In this document: in pieces, positions 1 through 9,552 of the stretch
How positions within the stretch are numbered: the stretch's first letter is position 1
Layout of the letters: each line of letters begins with the position of its first letter
Assembly: GCF_004923295.1 (NCBI RefSeq)
Contig: NZ_CP039634.1
Coordinates: 2,570,001-2,634,000, forward strand
DNA: 64,000 bases
Direction of reading: 5' to 3'
Source: Azospirillum sp. TSH100
Lineage (GTDB): Bacteria; Pseudomonadota; Alphaproteobacteria; Azospirillales; Azospirillaceae
Program-made: the position numbers and the translations under genes
The notes under the pieces: model-generated
What the model saw: the letters and a program-made list of their open reading frames with translations, nothing else
What the model was told of the DNA's origin: nothing
Database searches by the model: none

Positions 1-707
1 TCGGGCGGATGGTCACCATCTGCACCTATATCAGCCGCTTCGACCGCATCCTCGCGGTGGCGGAACGCTATGACGACATCCTCTGCACGGTGGGGGTCCA
101 TCCCCATCAGGCGGCGGAGGAGTTCGCCATCACCACCGTGGACAAGCTGGTGGAACTGTCGCGCCATCCCAAGGTGATCGGGCTGGGCGAGACCGGGCTC
201 GACTACTTCTATGACAAGAGCCCGCGCGACCAGCAGCAGGAGTGCTTCCGCCGGCACATCCGCGCCAGCCTGGAGACCGGCCTGCCGCTGATCATCCACA
301 CCCGCGACGCCGACGACGACACCATGCGCATCGTCAAGGAGGAAGCGGCCGGTCAACAGGTGAAGGGGCTGCTGCACTGCTTCAGCTCCGGCCGGGCGCT
401 GGCGGAGGAGGCGGTGGAGTACGGCTTCACCCTGTCGCTGTCGGGGATCGTCACCTTCAAGAAGTCGGAGGATCTCCGCGCCATCGTGAAGGACGTACCG
501 CTCGACCGCATCCTGGTGGAGACCGACGCGCCCTATCTGGCGCCGATCCCCTTCCGCGGCAAGCGCAACGAGCCGGCCTATGTCGCCCACACCGCATCTT
601 GCGTGGCGGAGGTGAAGGGGGTGTCGGCCGAGGAGCTGGCCCGCGTCACCACCGAGAACTTCTTCCGCCTGTTCGACAAGGCGGCCCAAGACAAGGCCGC
701 TGCATGA
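1..707 (+). CDS. tatD: TatD family metal-dependent hydrolase (5' end outside the window)
   Basis: The gene is partial: the reading frame is open from base 3 and the N-terminal metal motif (HxH) lies before the window. What is seen are TatD-family blocks in order: GVHPH, GLGETGLDYF, HTRDA, HCFSS and ETDAPYLAP, which supply the metal-binding His, Glu and Asp residues. The family are cytoplasmic divalent-metal 3'-5' deoxyribonucleases; some members act in DNA repair or quality control. The stop overlaps the start of the next gene in an ATGA, so the two are translationally coupled. In many proteobacteria tatD follows metG and holB; that upstream context cannot be checked here. The family call is secure, the physiological substrate is not. 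Confidence 0.93.
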   Translation, partial: GRMVTICTYISRFDRILAVAERYDDILCTVGVHPHQAAEEFAITTVDKLVELSRHPKVIGLGETGLDYFYDKSPRDQQQECFRRHIRASLETGLPLIIHTRDADDDTMRIVKEEAAGQQVKGLLHCFSSGRALAEEAVEYGFTLSLSGIVTFKKSEDLRAIVKDVPLDRILVETDAPYLAPIPFRGKRNEPAYVAHTASCVAEVKGVSAEELARVTTENFFRLFDKAAQDKAAA

Positions 708-1513
708 GCGAAGCCGGCGTTTCACCGGGTGCGATTCGCGTGACCGTGCTGGGCTGCGGCGGGTCGCGCGGCGTGCCGGTGATCGCCGGGGTGCCCGGCG
801 GCCAATGGGGCCGCTGCGATCCCGCCAACCCGAAGAACCGCCGCCTGCGTCCATCTGTTCTGGTGGAAAGCGGCGGGGTTTCGGTTCTGGTCGACACCTC
901 CCCCGACCTGCGGCAGCAGCTGCTGGATAGCGGCTGTGCACGGCTGGACGCCGTGCTGTGGACGCACCAGCATGCCGACCATTGCCACGGCATCGACGAG
1001 GTCCGCGAGATCTGCCGGCAGATGCATGCGCCGATCGACGCCTATGGCTGGGACGAGCATCTGCGCGACATCGAGGTGCGCTTTCCCTACTGCTTCGATC
1101 CGCTGCCCGACGGCTACCCCTTCTACCGGCCGGTGCTGAAGTCGCACCGCATCGACGGGCCCTTCAACGTGAAGGGGCTGGAGATCACGCCGTTCGAGCA
1201 GGACCACGGCTATATGCGGACGGTCGGCTACCGGTTCGGCAACTTCGCCTATTCGACCGACGTGGTGCGGCTGGACGAGCAGGCGTTCGACGCGCTGGCG
1301 GGGATCGACACCTGGATGGTCGATTGCGGTCGAATCGAGCCGCCGCATCCGGTGCATGCGCATCTGGCGCTGACGCTGGAGTGGATCGAGCGGGTGAAGC
1401 CGCGCCGGGCCTATCTGACCCACATGGACAACACCATGGACTACGACAGCCTGCGGCGGATTCTGCCGGAGGGGGTCGAGCCGGCCTACGATGGGCTGGT
1501 GATCGAGGTTTAG
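704..1513 (+). CDS. MBL-fold metallohydrolase (PhnP-like phosphodiesterase family)
   Basis: A 269-residue cytoplasmic protein with the metallo-beta-lactamase metal motif HQHADH at residues 88-93, preceded by the GCGGSRGVP loop (residues 18-25) typical of PhnP-like members. Further metal-ligand candidates are the DHG near residue 168 and STD near residue 185. The family includes cyclic phosphodiesterases such as PhnP; the substrate here is unknown. The start is the ATG overlapping the tatD stop (ATGA). A longer upstream reading in the same frame would lie entirely inside tatD and was rejected. Coupling to tatD suggests a shared role in nucleic-acid or nucleotide processing, which is inference. 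Confidence 0.85.
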   Translation: MSEAGVSPGAIRVTVLGCGGSRGVPVIAGVPGGQWGRCDPANPKNRRLRPSVLVESGGVSVLVDTSPDLRQQLLDSGCARLDAVLWTHQHADHCHGIDEVREICRQMHAPIDAYGWDEHLRDIEVRFPYCFDPLPDGYPFYRPVLKSHRIDGPFNVKGLEITPFEQDHGYMRTVGYRFGNFAYSTDVVRLDEQAFDALAGIDTWMVDCGRIEPPHPVHAHLALTLEWIERVKPRRAYLTHMDNTMDYDSLRRILPEGVEPAYDGLVIEV

Positions 1514-1522
1514 GATCAGCGA

Positions 1523-1550
1523 GGGAGGGGGCGGAAATCCACCCCCTCTC
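1523..1550. terminator. GC-rich hairpin between convergent genes
   Basis: An imperfect stem (left arm around 1523-1534, right arm 1539-1550, loop aaat) lies between the convergent MBL hydrolase and TRAP receptor genes. No clear U-run follows on either strand, so it is a weak terminator candidate. The arms resemble the CCCTCTCC-type palindromes found elsewhere in the window. Confidence 0.4.
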
Positions 1551-1559
1551 CGGGAAATC

Positions 1560-3251
<1,692 letters not shown>

Positions 3252-4439
3252 ATGACCGAGGCGGCCATGAAAGGCGGGACTGCGGCGGAGACCGGGACCG
3301 AGACGGCCGCACGCGACCTGCGGCTGGATTTCTTCCGTGGCCTGGCGCTGTGGTTCATTTTCGTGAACCACATTCCGGCCAACCAGATCTCCTGGGCGAC
3401 GCCGCGCAATTTCGGGCTGAGCGACGCCACGGAAATCTTCGTCTTCATCTCCGGCTACACCGCGGCGCTGGTCTATGGCCGCACGCTGGAGCGGCAAGGC
3501 ATGCCGATGGCGGCGGCGCAGGTGCTGCACCGCTGCTGGACGCTGTACGCCACCTACATCATCCTGTTTTTCGCCTACACCACCCAGATCGCCTATACCG
3601 CCCGCGCCTTCGACAGTCCGCTTTTCGCGGAGGAGATGGGCATCGCCGGCTATTTCCAGGATCCCGTCACCGCCCTGACCCAGGCCATCCTGCTGAAGTT
3701 CCGGCCGGCCAACCTGGACGTGCTGCCGCTCTACATCGTGCTGCTGCTGGGCTTCCCGCTGCTGCTGCCGGCCTTGCGCCGCCGTCCGCTGGGCGTGCTG
3801 GCAGGGTCCGGCGCGCTGTACCTCGCAGCTCGGCAGTGGGGATGGAACCTGCCGACCTATCCGGACGGCGGCGTCTGGTACTTCAACCCTTTCACCTGGC
3901 AGTTCCTGTTCGTGCTGGGTGCCTCGCTGCAATTCCAGCCGGACCTGCGGGCGGCGCTGACCCGCTTCCGCCGGCCGGTGGCGGCGGCGGCCGGCCTGAT
4001 CCTGCTGGCCAGCCTGTTCCTGACGCTGTCCTGGAAATTCGCCCGGCTGCACGCGGTGATCCCGGTGTGGCTGACCGAGATCCTGTATCCCATCAGCAAG
4101 ACCGACCTCGATCCGCTGCGCCTGCTGCATTTCTTCGCGCTGGTCTATCTGGTGCTGTGGCTGGTGCCGGCGGGAGCGTCCTGGCTGCGCGGGCCGTTGG
4201 CCTCCCCGGTGCTCGCCTGCGGCAGGCAGTCGTTGAACGTGTTCTGCCTGGGCGTGCTGCTGTCCTTCGCCGGACAGACCGTGCTGGTCAATGTCAGCGG
4301 CTCGCTTTCCGCCCAGTTCCTTGTTACCGTGCTCGGCATCGCCGCGATGGTGCTGATGGCGCGGTTCCTGAACTGGTACCAGTCGGCGGGCCGGGCGCGG
4401 GGCCAAAGGGTCGCCGCCACGACCAAGATGAACACATGA
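3252..4439 (+). CDS. OpgC-family membrane acyltransferase
   Basis: A 395-residue inner-membrane protein with about ten hydrophobic segments. The N-terminal block RLDFFRGLALWFIFVNHIP carries the Arg and His expected of OpgC/acyltransferase-3 proteins. OpgC transfers succinyl groups to periplasmic glucans in enteric bacteria; the acyl group and acceptor here are unknown. The ATG at 3252 is chosen over the ATG at 3267; neither has a strong ribosome site. An extended upstream frame lacks membrane segments and was not used. The gene is followed 7 bases later by two secreted SGNH-type genes, suggesting one transcript for acyl modification of an envelope glycan (inference). Confidence 0.85.
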   Translation: MTEAAMKGGTAAETGTETAARDLRLDFFRGLALWFIFVNHIPANQISWATPRNFGLSDATEIFVFISGYTAALVYGRTLERQGMPMAAAQVLHRCWTLYATYIILFFAYTTQIAYTARAFDSPLFAEEMGIAGYFQDPVTALTQAILLKFRPANLDVLPLYIVLLLGFPLLLPALRRRPLGVLAGSGALYLAARQWGWNLPTYPDGGVWYFNPFTWQFLFVLGASLQFQPDLRAALTRFRRPVAAAAGLILLASLFLTLSWKFARLHAVIPVWLTEILYPISKTDLDPLRLLHFFALVYLVLWLVPAGASWLRGPLASPVLACGRQSLNVFCLGVLLSFAGQTVLVNVSGSLSAQFLVTVLGIAAMVLMARFLNWYQSAGRARGQRVAATTKMNT

Positions 4440-4446
4440 GGGGGGT

Positions 4447-5256
4447 ATGGCGCTAGGCCGGGTGCTGGGGCGGGTGCTGACGGTCACGGCGATCCTGCTG
4501 GCGACCGCGCTTTTCGCGTCGCCGGGCCGCGCCAATGCCGCTCCAAGCATTGCCGCGTCCGTCGATCCCGCCTGCGCCGTGCCGGAGTCCGTGCTCGCGC
4601 CCGGCAGCGGGCTGCCGCGGGTGTCGGCGCAGCTGGCCGCCGGCCGGCCGCTGTCGGTGCTGGTCGTCCATTCCGCCAAATCGCCGCCCAAGCCAGGCGC
4701 CGTCGGCTATCCCGCCCGGCTGGAAGGCGAGTTGAAGCTCCGCCTGCCCGGCCGTGAGGTCAGCACCGCCGTGCTCAGCCTTCCCGGCGAAGCCGCCCCC
4801 GCCATGGTCGCCCCGCTGACCCGGGCGGTGGAGGAGCAGCGGCCGGCGCTGGTCGTCTGGCAGACCGGCACGGTCGACGCCATGCGCAGCGTGGATCTGG
4901 AAAGCTTCGGCACAGCGCTCCAGTCCGGCATCGCCGAGGTGCAGCGCCGCGGCGCCGACATCGTCATCATGGACATGCAGTACAGCATGCACACCGCCCA
5001 GCTGATCGACTTCGCGCCCTACGTGTCCTACATGTCCTGGCTGGCCCAGAGTTCCGATGTCTTCCACTTCCCGCGCTACGACATCATGCGGCATTGGGTG
5101 GAGGACGGCCGGGTCGATTTCGCCGGCGAATCGGACGAGGCGAAGCAGCGTGCTTATGAATTCGTTCACCAATGCATCGGACAATTGCTGGCGCAAAGCG
5201 TCACGACGATGATCGATCCCCTGTCGATCGGCCGACGCACCGGAGCGAGCAATTGA
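4447..5256 (+). CDS. Secreted SGNH-like protein lacking catalytic residues
   Basis: A 269-residue protein with a signal peptide (hydrophobic segment residues 9-25, cleavage near ANA-A at 29-32). It aligns over its whole length with the next gene product: ACAVPE/GCHLPR, VGYPARLE/KAYPARLD, VVWQTG/VIWQVG, DIVIMDMQY/DVVLMDLQY and FPRYDIMR/FHRFEVMR. At the SGNH blocks it has VHSAK (residues 74-78) where an active enzyme has GxS, TGTV instead of GxN, and no DxxH near the C terminus. It is therefore likely a pseudoenzyme, perhaps binding a glycan or partner. A GAGGGGG ribosome site precedes the ATG. Its stop overlaps the TTG start of the next gene. Confidence 0.75.
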   Translation: MALGRVLGRVLTVTAILLATALFASPGRANAAPSIAASVDPACAVPESVLAPGSGLPRVSAQLAAGRPLSVLVVHSAKSPPKPGAVGYPARLEGELKLRLPGREVSTAVLSLPGEAAPAMVAPLTRAVEEQRPALVVWQTGTVDAMRSVDLESFGTALQSGIAEVQRRGADIVIMDMQYSMHTAQLIDFAPYVSYMSWLAQSSDVFHFPRYDIMRHWVEDGRVDFAGESDEAKQRAYEFVHQCIGQLLAQSVTTMIDPLSIGRRTGASN

Positions 5257-6035
5257 AGTCTGTCCTGTCGTCCGCCGTCCGTGCCCTGTCGCTGATCGCC
5301 GCCGTCACCCTTTCCGCCCCGGCCTTCGCCGCCGAACCGGCAGCGGGCGCAGGCTGCCACTTGCCGCGCAGCGCCTCGGCGCTGTCGGTGCCCCTGCCGC
5401 AGTTGTCGCAGCGCATCGCGACGGGCACGCCGATCCGGATCGTCGCCATCGGATCGTCCTCCACCGCCGGGGCGGGGGCGAGTTCGCCCGACAAGGCCTA
5501 TCCGGCCCGGCTCGACCATTACCTGAGCGAGCGGTTCCGCAACGCCGACATCGCGGTGCTGAACCGCGGCGTCAACGGCGAGACCGACGACCAGACCGAA
5601 AAGCGGATCGAAACCGATGCGCTGGGCGCCAAGCCCGATCTGGTGATCTGGCAGGTCGGCGCCAACACGGTGCTGCGCGACGGCGACCAGGGCTTGAGCG
5701 AACGCTCGGTGCGCCAGGGCGTGGCGCGGCTGCGCGCCGCCGGGGTCGATGTGGTGCTGATGGACCTGCAATACGCCCCGAAGATGCTGGAGAAGACCGG
5801 GGTCGCCCCGATGCTGGCCCGCATCGCCGCGATCGCCGGCGACACTCACATCGGCCTGTTCCACCGCTTCGAGGTGATGCGGTCGCTGGTGGAGACGCGC
5901 GGGATGACCATGGCCGACCTGATCGGGCCGGACGGCGTCCACCAGAACGACGGCGGCTATGACTGCGTCGCCCGCATGCTGGCGGCCGGCATCGAGGACG
6001 CGGTGAACGTCCACAACAGCGGACTTCAGCGGTAA
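5253..6035 (+). CDS. Secreted SGNH/GDSL-type hydrolase or acyltransferase
   Basis: A 260-residue protein with a signal peptide ending APAFA-A near residue 26. The SGNH blocks are present: GSSST at residues 67-71 (nucleophile Ser69), a Gly in RGVNGET, GAN at 136-138, and DGVH at 227-230 providing Asp227 and His230. The family removes or transfers acyl groups on polysaccharides in the periplasm. The start is TTG at 5253, overlapping the upstream stop, with GGAG at 5242-5245; it begins the signal peptide exactly, whereas the upstream ATG at 5172 would place about 27 hydrophilic residues before it. With the OpgC-like acyltransferase upstream, a donor-to-polymer transfer role is plausible but unproven. 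Confidence 0.82.
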   Translation: MKSVLSSAVRALSLIAAVTLSAPAFAAEPAAGAGCHLPRSASALSVPLPQLSQRIATGTPIRIVAIGSSSTAGAGASSPDKAYPARLDHYLSERFRNADIAVLNRGVNGETDDQTEKRIETDALGAKPDLVIWQVGANTVLRDGDQGLSERSVRQGVARLRAAGVDVVLMDLQYAPKMLEKTGVAPMLARIAAIAGDTHIGLFHRFEVMRSLVETRGMTMADLIGPDGVHQNDGGYDCVARMLAAGIEDAVNVHNSGLQR

Positions 6036-6041
6036 AAGGCC

Positions 6042-6059
6042 GGGGCGGCCCGCCGCCCC
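6042..6059. terminator. Hairpin between convergent genes
   Basis: A perfect 8-base inverted repeat (6042-6049 and 6052-6059) lies between the SGNH gene and the leftward cysteine-cluster gene. On the minus strand it is followed after four bases by TTTT, so it may end the leftward transcript. Confidence 0.5.
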
Positions 6060-6065
6060 ATCCCC

Positions 6066-6449
6066 TCAGCGCTGCATCATCGCGCTTTCCTTGCCGCAGA
6101 GGAAAAACACCTTGGAGTAGACCTTCAGCAGGGCATCGGTCAACGCCTGCACCTCGGGGCTGCCCATGGCACGCGGCTTTGCCGGGTCGACATGCAGGAC
6201 GCAGCTGTCCTTGACGTCGTTGAAAGCAGCCAGCGCATGGATGCGGTCGGGGCGGAACTCGTCGGGGAAATTCTCGTCCATCAGCCAGAAGCACTGGAAG
6301 TTACGGCAGGATTGCGGCCGCTCTTCATAGATCGAGCAGCCCTTGCCCTGGTCGCAGGACGCGCACCACTTCGCGGCGGGCTTCTTCAGTTCCGGCACGC
6401 CCATCAGCTTGCAGCAGAGGGTGCATTCACCGCAGTTGCGGTCCGACAT
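6066..6449 (-). CDS. YkgJ-like cysteine-cluster protein
   Basis: A 127-residue protein with the metal-binding pattern of the YkgJ/UPF0153 family: CGECTLCC near residues 6-13, CASC and CSIY in the thirties, then C..FQCFW. The family is thought to bind zinc or an Fe-S cluster; its function is not established. The ATG at 6449 has GGAG nine bases upstream (minus strand). The frame stays open far upstream into the neighbouring GGDEF gene, but that is a frameshift by-product (see the PAS-GGDEF-EAL entry) and not a fusion. Confidence 0.83.
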   Translation of the reverse strand: MSDRNCGECTLCCKLMGVPELKKPAAKWCASCDQGKGCSIYEERPQSCRNFQCFWLMDENFPDEFRPDRIHALAAFNDVKDSCVLHVDPAKPRAMGSPEVQALTDALLKVYSKVFFLCGKESAMMQR

Positions 6450-6484
6450 CAGGCAAACTCCAAGTAACGACAGCTTGCAACGGC

Positions 6485-8615
6485 TTACGCCGATGCTGGC
6501 AGGACAATGTGCGCGTCCTCGGCAACCAGCAACCGCTCCACCGCCTCCGGCAGGGCCGGGCGGGCGAAGTGATAGCCTTGGGCATATTGGCACAGACCGC
6601 GCAGATACACCGCTTCGTCCGCCGTTTCCACCCCTTCCGCCACGCAATCCAGCCGCAAAATGGTGGCAAGGCCGGCGATGACCTGGACGATCGCGGCGTT
6701 GCCCTCCCCCGTCGACACCGCGCGGACGAAGCTGCGGTCGATCTTCAGCACATCCACCGGCAGCTTGTGCAGATAGGCAAGCGACGAATAGCCGGTGCCG
6801 AAATCGTCGATCGACAGCCGCACGTCCATGTCGCGCAGGCTCTGCATCAGCATCCGGCATTCGTCCGGATCCTGCACCAGCAGGCTTTCGGTCAGCTCCA
6901 GCTTCAGGCTGGAGGGCGGGATCGCCACCTCGTCCAGCAGGTCGCGCACGGCGCCGACGATGTCGTCGTCGCGGAACTGGCGGGTGGAGACGTTGACGCT
7001 CATGAACAGCGGAGTGGCGCGGGGGAAGCGGGCCTGCCAAGCCGCCAGTTGCCGCACCGCCTCGCCCAGCGCCCAGCGGCCCATCGGGGCGATCAGGCCG
7101 GTTTCCTCGGCCAGCGGGATGAACTCGGCGGGCGGGACGAGGCCGCGCTCGGGATGGTTCCAGCGCATCAGCGCCTCGAAACCGGCGATGGCGCCGGTCT
7201 CCAGCAGGACGATGGGCTGGTAATGCAGGCAGAGCTGGCCCTGCTCCAGTGCTGCGCGCAGGTCGGCCTCCATCCGCGGCGGCCATCGCCTGCCGGCGCA
7301 GATTGGCGTCGAACACGTCGATGCGCGCCCGTCCGCCGCTCTTGGCACGGTACATGGCGAGGCTGGCATCGCGCAGCATGTCCTCCGCCCGGTCGTAGCC
7401 GGTCTGGCTCAGCGCCACGCCGATGGAGGCGGTCAGGACGACGTCGTGCCCGTCCTCCAGCGTCACCGGGCGGGAGATGGCGTGGGCCATCCGCTCCGCC
7501 GCCTCCAGCGCGTCGCCGGCATCGTCCAGATCATCGACCAGCACGGCGAACTCGTCGGCCGACAGGCGGGCCAGCGTGTCGCCGGCATGGCGGCTGGTGT
7601 CGAGGCGCTTGGCGACGATGCGCAGCACGCGGTCGCCGGCGCTGCTGCCGAGCGCATCGTTGATCGCCTTGAAGCGGTCGAGGTCGATGATGATGGTGGC
7701 GAAGGGCCGGGCACCGGAGCGGCGGTTGCGGTCCAGCGCCTGCCCGATGCGGTCGAGCAGAAGCGTCCGGTTGGGCAGGCCGGTCATGCTGTCATGCACG
7801 GCGTTAAACAGGATCTGCCGTTCGGCCGTCTTGCGCGCGGTGATGTCGGTCATCGAGCCGGCCATGCGGACGGCGCAGCCCTTGTCGTTGCGCACCGCCA
7901 GGCCGCGGACCAGCATCCACATCTCCTGCCCGGCCTTGTCGCGGATGCGGAATTCATGCTGGAGGTGCGGGCGCTCACCGGTCAGATGCAGGGTGATGGC
8001 GGTGCGCAGCCCGTCCAGATCGCCCGGCAGCACGCGCTGGAACCACTCGTCGATGGTGCCGGCGATCTCGGCATCCTCGAAGCCGAGCATCGCCTTCCAG
8101 CGCGGCGAGTAGTAAATCTCGCCGCTGTCGATCAGCCAGTCCCACAGCCCGTCGGCCGCCCCGGCGGCGGCGAGCGCATAGCGTTCCTCGCTGCGGCGCA
8201 GCTCCTGCTCGGCATGCTTGCGGTCGGTGATGTCGGCGACCGAGCCGACCAGCCGGATCGGCTCACCCGCATCATCCATCACCGCCATGCCGCGGCAGAC
8301 CAGCCAGCGCCAATGCGGTTTCGCGGCCGGAACGGAGTCGGCGCGGCGGACCCGGTGTTCGATCTGGAAGGGGACGGACAACCCGACCATCTGCGCCTCG
8401 AACGAGGCATGCAGCCAGTCGACGTCCTCAGGGTGGACCAGCGAGAGCCAGTCGTTCGGCCGGTTGGATTCCCGGCCCGGATCGCCCGGCGGCAGCCCGA
8501 GGAATTCCTTGAAGCGCGGGGAAAGATACAGCGTGTCGCTGCGAAGATCCCAATCCCAGACGCCTTCGGTTCCGGCCTTTTCCGCCAGCAGATATCGGTC
8601 GATGTTGGTGTTCAA
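6485..8615 (-). pseudogene. PAS-PAS-GGDEF-EAL c-di-GMP protein interrupted by a frameshift
   Basis: The gene starts at a TTG at 8615 with GAGGGG just upstream (minus strand). It encodes two PAS domains (about residues 5-130 and 140-265) and a GGDEF domain (about 285-440). The GGDEF signature reads SADEF within RLSADEFAVL, so cyclase activity is doubtful. Just after FDANLRRQAMA, near plus-strand 7272-7290, the coding frame shifts by one base. The EAL domain continues in the other frame, beginning RMEADLRAALEQG and running through GFEALMRW, DDFGTGYSSL and KIDRSF to a stop at 6485. The EAL motifs are intact, so an unshifted protein would be a phosphodiesterase. The shift could be a real mutation or a sequencing error in a GC-rich run. 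Confidence 0.8.
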
Positions 8616-8765
8616 GACCCCTCGTCGAACCCGTCGGCGGTCAGCGATTGGTGGGGTCTCCCACCGTTGAGCTTTCGATCATAATGGCATTTGCGTGAAG
8701 AAACCATAAATGCTCCGCACACACAGTTTATCCAGCTTGCGGAGGGTTCCTTCGGCGAAATTTTT

Positions 8766-8778
8766 TCCTATATTAGGA
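8766..8778. promoter_or_regulatory. AT-rich palindrome upstream of recO
   Basis: The palindrome TCCTA-TAT-TAGGA sits 32 bases before the recO ATG in a short AT-rich stretch after a T-run. It contains a TATATT that could serve as a -10 element. Its role as promoter or operator is inferred only from position and symmetry. Confidence 0.35.
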
Positions 8779-8809
8779 TAGCTCGCCACCTCATCCGAAA
8801 CCGGCACCG

Positions 8810-9532
8810 ATGGATTGGTCCGATCAGGGAATCGTTCTGTCCGCCCGCCCGCAGGGGGAAGGGTCCGCCGTCGCGACTCTGCTGACGCGCGAACACGGCC
8901 GCCATGCCGGCATGGTGATGGGCGGGCGGTCGGTACGCCAGCGCGGCACGCTGGAGCCGGGAACCCTGGTCCATGTCCGCTGGCGCGGCCGGCTGCCGGA
9001 ACATCTCGGCCATTTCACCCTGGAACCGGTGAAGGGCTACGCCGCCAACTTCTTCGACGACGCGCAGGCGCTGGCCGCGCTGATCAGCGCCTGCGCCCTT
9101 GTCGAGGCGGCCCTGCCGGAGCGGGAAGCCCACCCCGCCCTGTTCGACGGGCTGCTCGCCCTGTTCGACCTGCTGGACGGGCCGGCCTGGGCCGAGACCT
9201 ATGTGCGGTGGGAGATCGGGCTGCTGGCGGAGCTTGGATTCGGCCTCGATCTCGACCGCTGCGCGGTGTCGGGGGCCAACGATTATCTCGCCTATGTCAG
9301 CCCGCGCACCGGCCGAGCGGTGACCGCATCGGTGGGGGAACCCTACCGCGACCGGCTGCTTCCCCTGCCCGATTTCCTGGCCGGACGCGGTGGCGGCGGT
9401 CCCGCGGCGGTGGCCGACGGGCTGCGGCTGACCGCGCATTTCCTGGAACGCCACGTGCTGAACGGGCCGCTGCCGCCCGCGCGTGAGCGCTTGAGAGAAC
9501 GTTACGCGAACGCGGTAGCGCGCTCCGGCTGA
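8810..9532 (+). CDS. recO: DNA repair protein RecO
   Basis: A 240-residue cytoplasmic protein of normal RecO length. The N-terminal OB-fold begins [21 protein letters not shown], followed by the [17 protein letters not shown] block and a helical C-terminal part ending in [11 protein letters not shown]. RecO loads RecA onto SSB-coated DNA with RecR in the RecFOR pathway. The four-Cys zinc site seen in some RecO proteins is absent; only scattered Cys remain. It lies 20 bases upstream of parC on the same strand, a pairing I believe is common in alphaproteobacteria. Confidence 0.93.
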   Translation: MDWSDQGIVLSARPQGEGSAVATLLTREHGRHAGMVMGGRSVRQRGTLEPGTLVHVRWRGRLPEHLGHFTLEPVKGYAANFFDDAQALAALISACALVEAALPEREAHPALFDGLLALFDLLDGPAWAETYVRWEIGLLAELGFGLDLDRCAVSGANDYLAYVSPRTGRAVTASVGEPYRDRLLPLPDFLAGRGGGGPAAVADGLRLTAHFLERHVLNGPLPPARERLRERYANAVARSG

Positions 9533-9552
9533 AACTGCTAAACCCCCGTGTC

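Noticed and set aside
6066..8615. Apparent fusion of PAS-GGDEF with the YkgJ-like protein
   Set aside because: The continuous frame arises only because the frameshift leaves the EAL-coding DNA read in the wrong frame. The YkgJ-like gene has its own ATG and ribosome site, and the real EAL domain is in the other frame.
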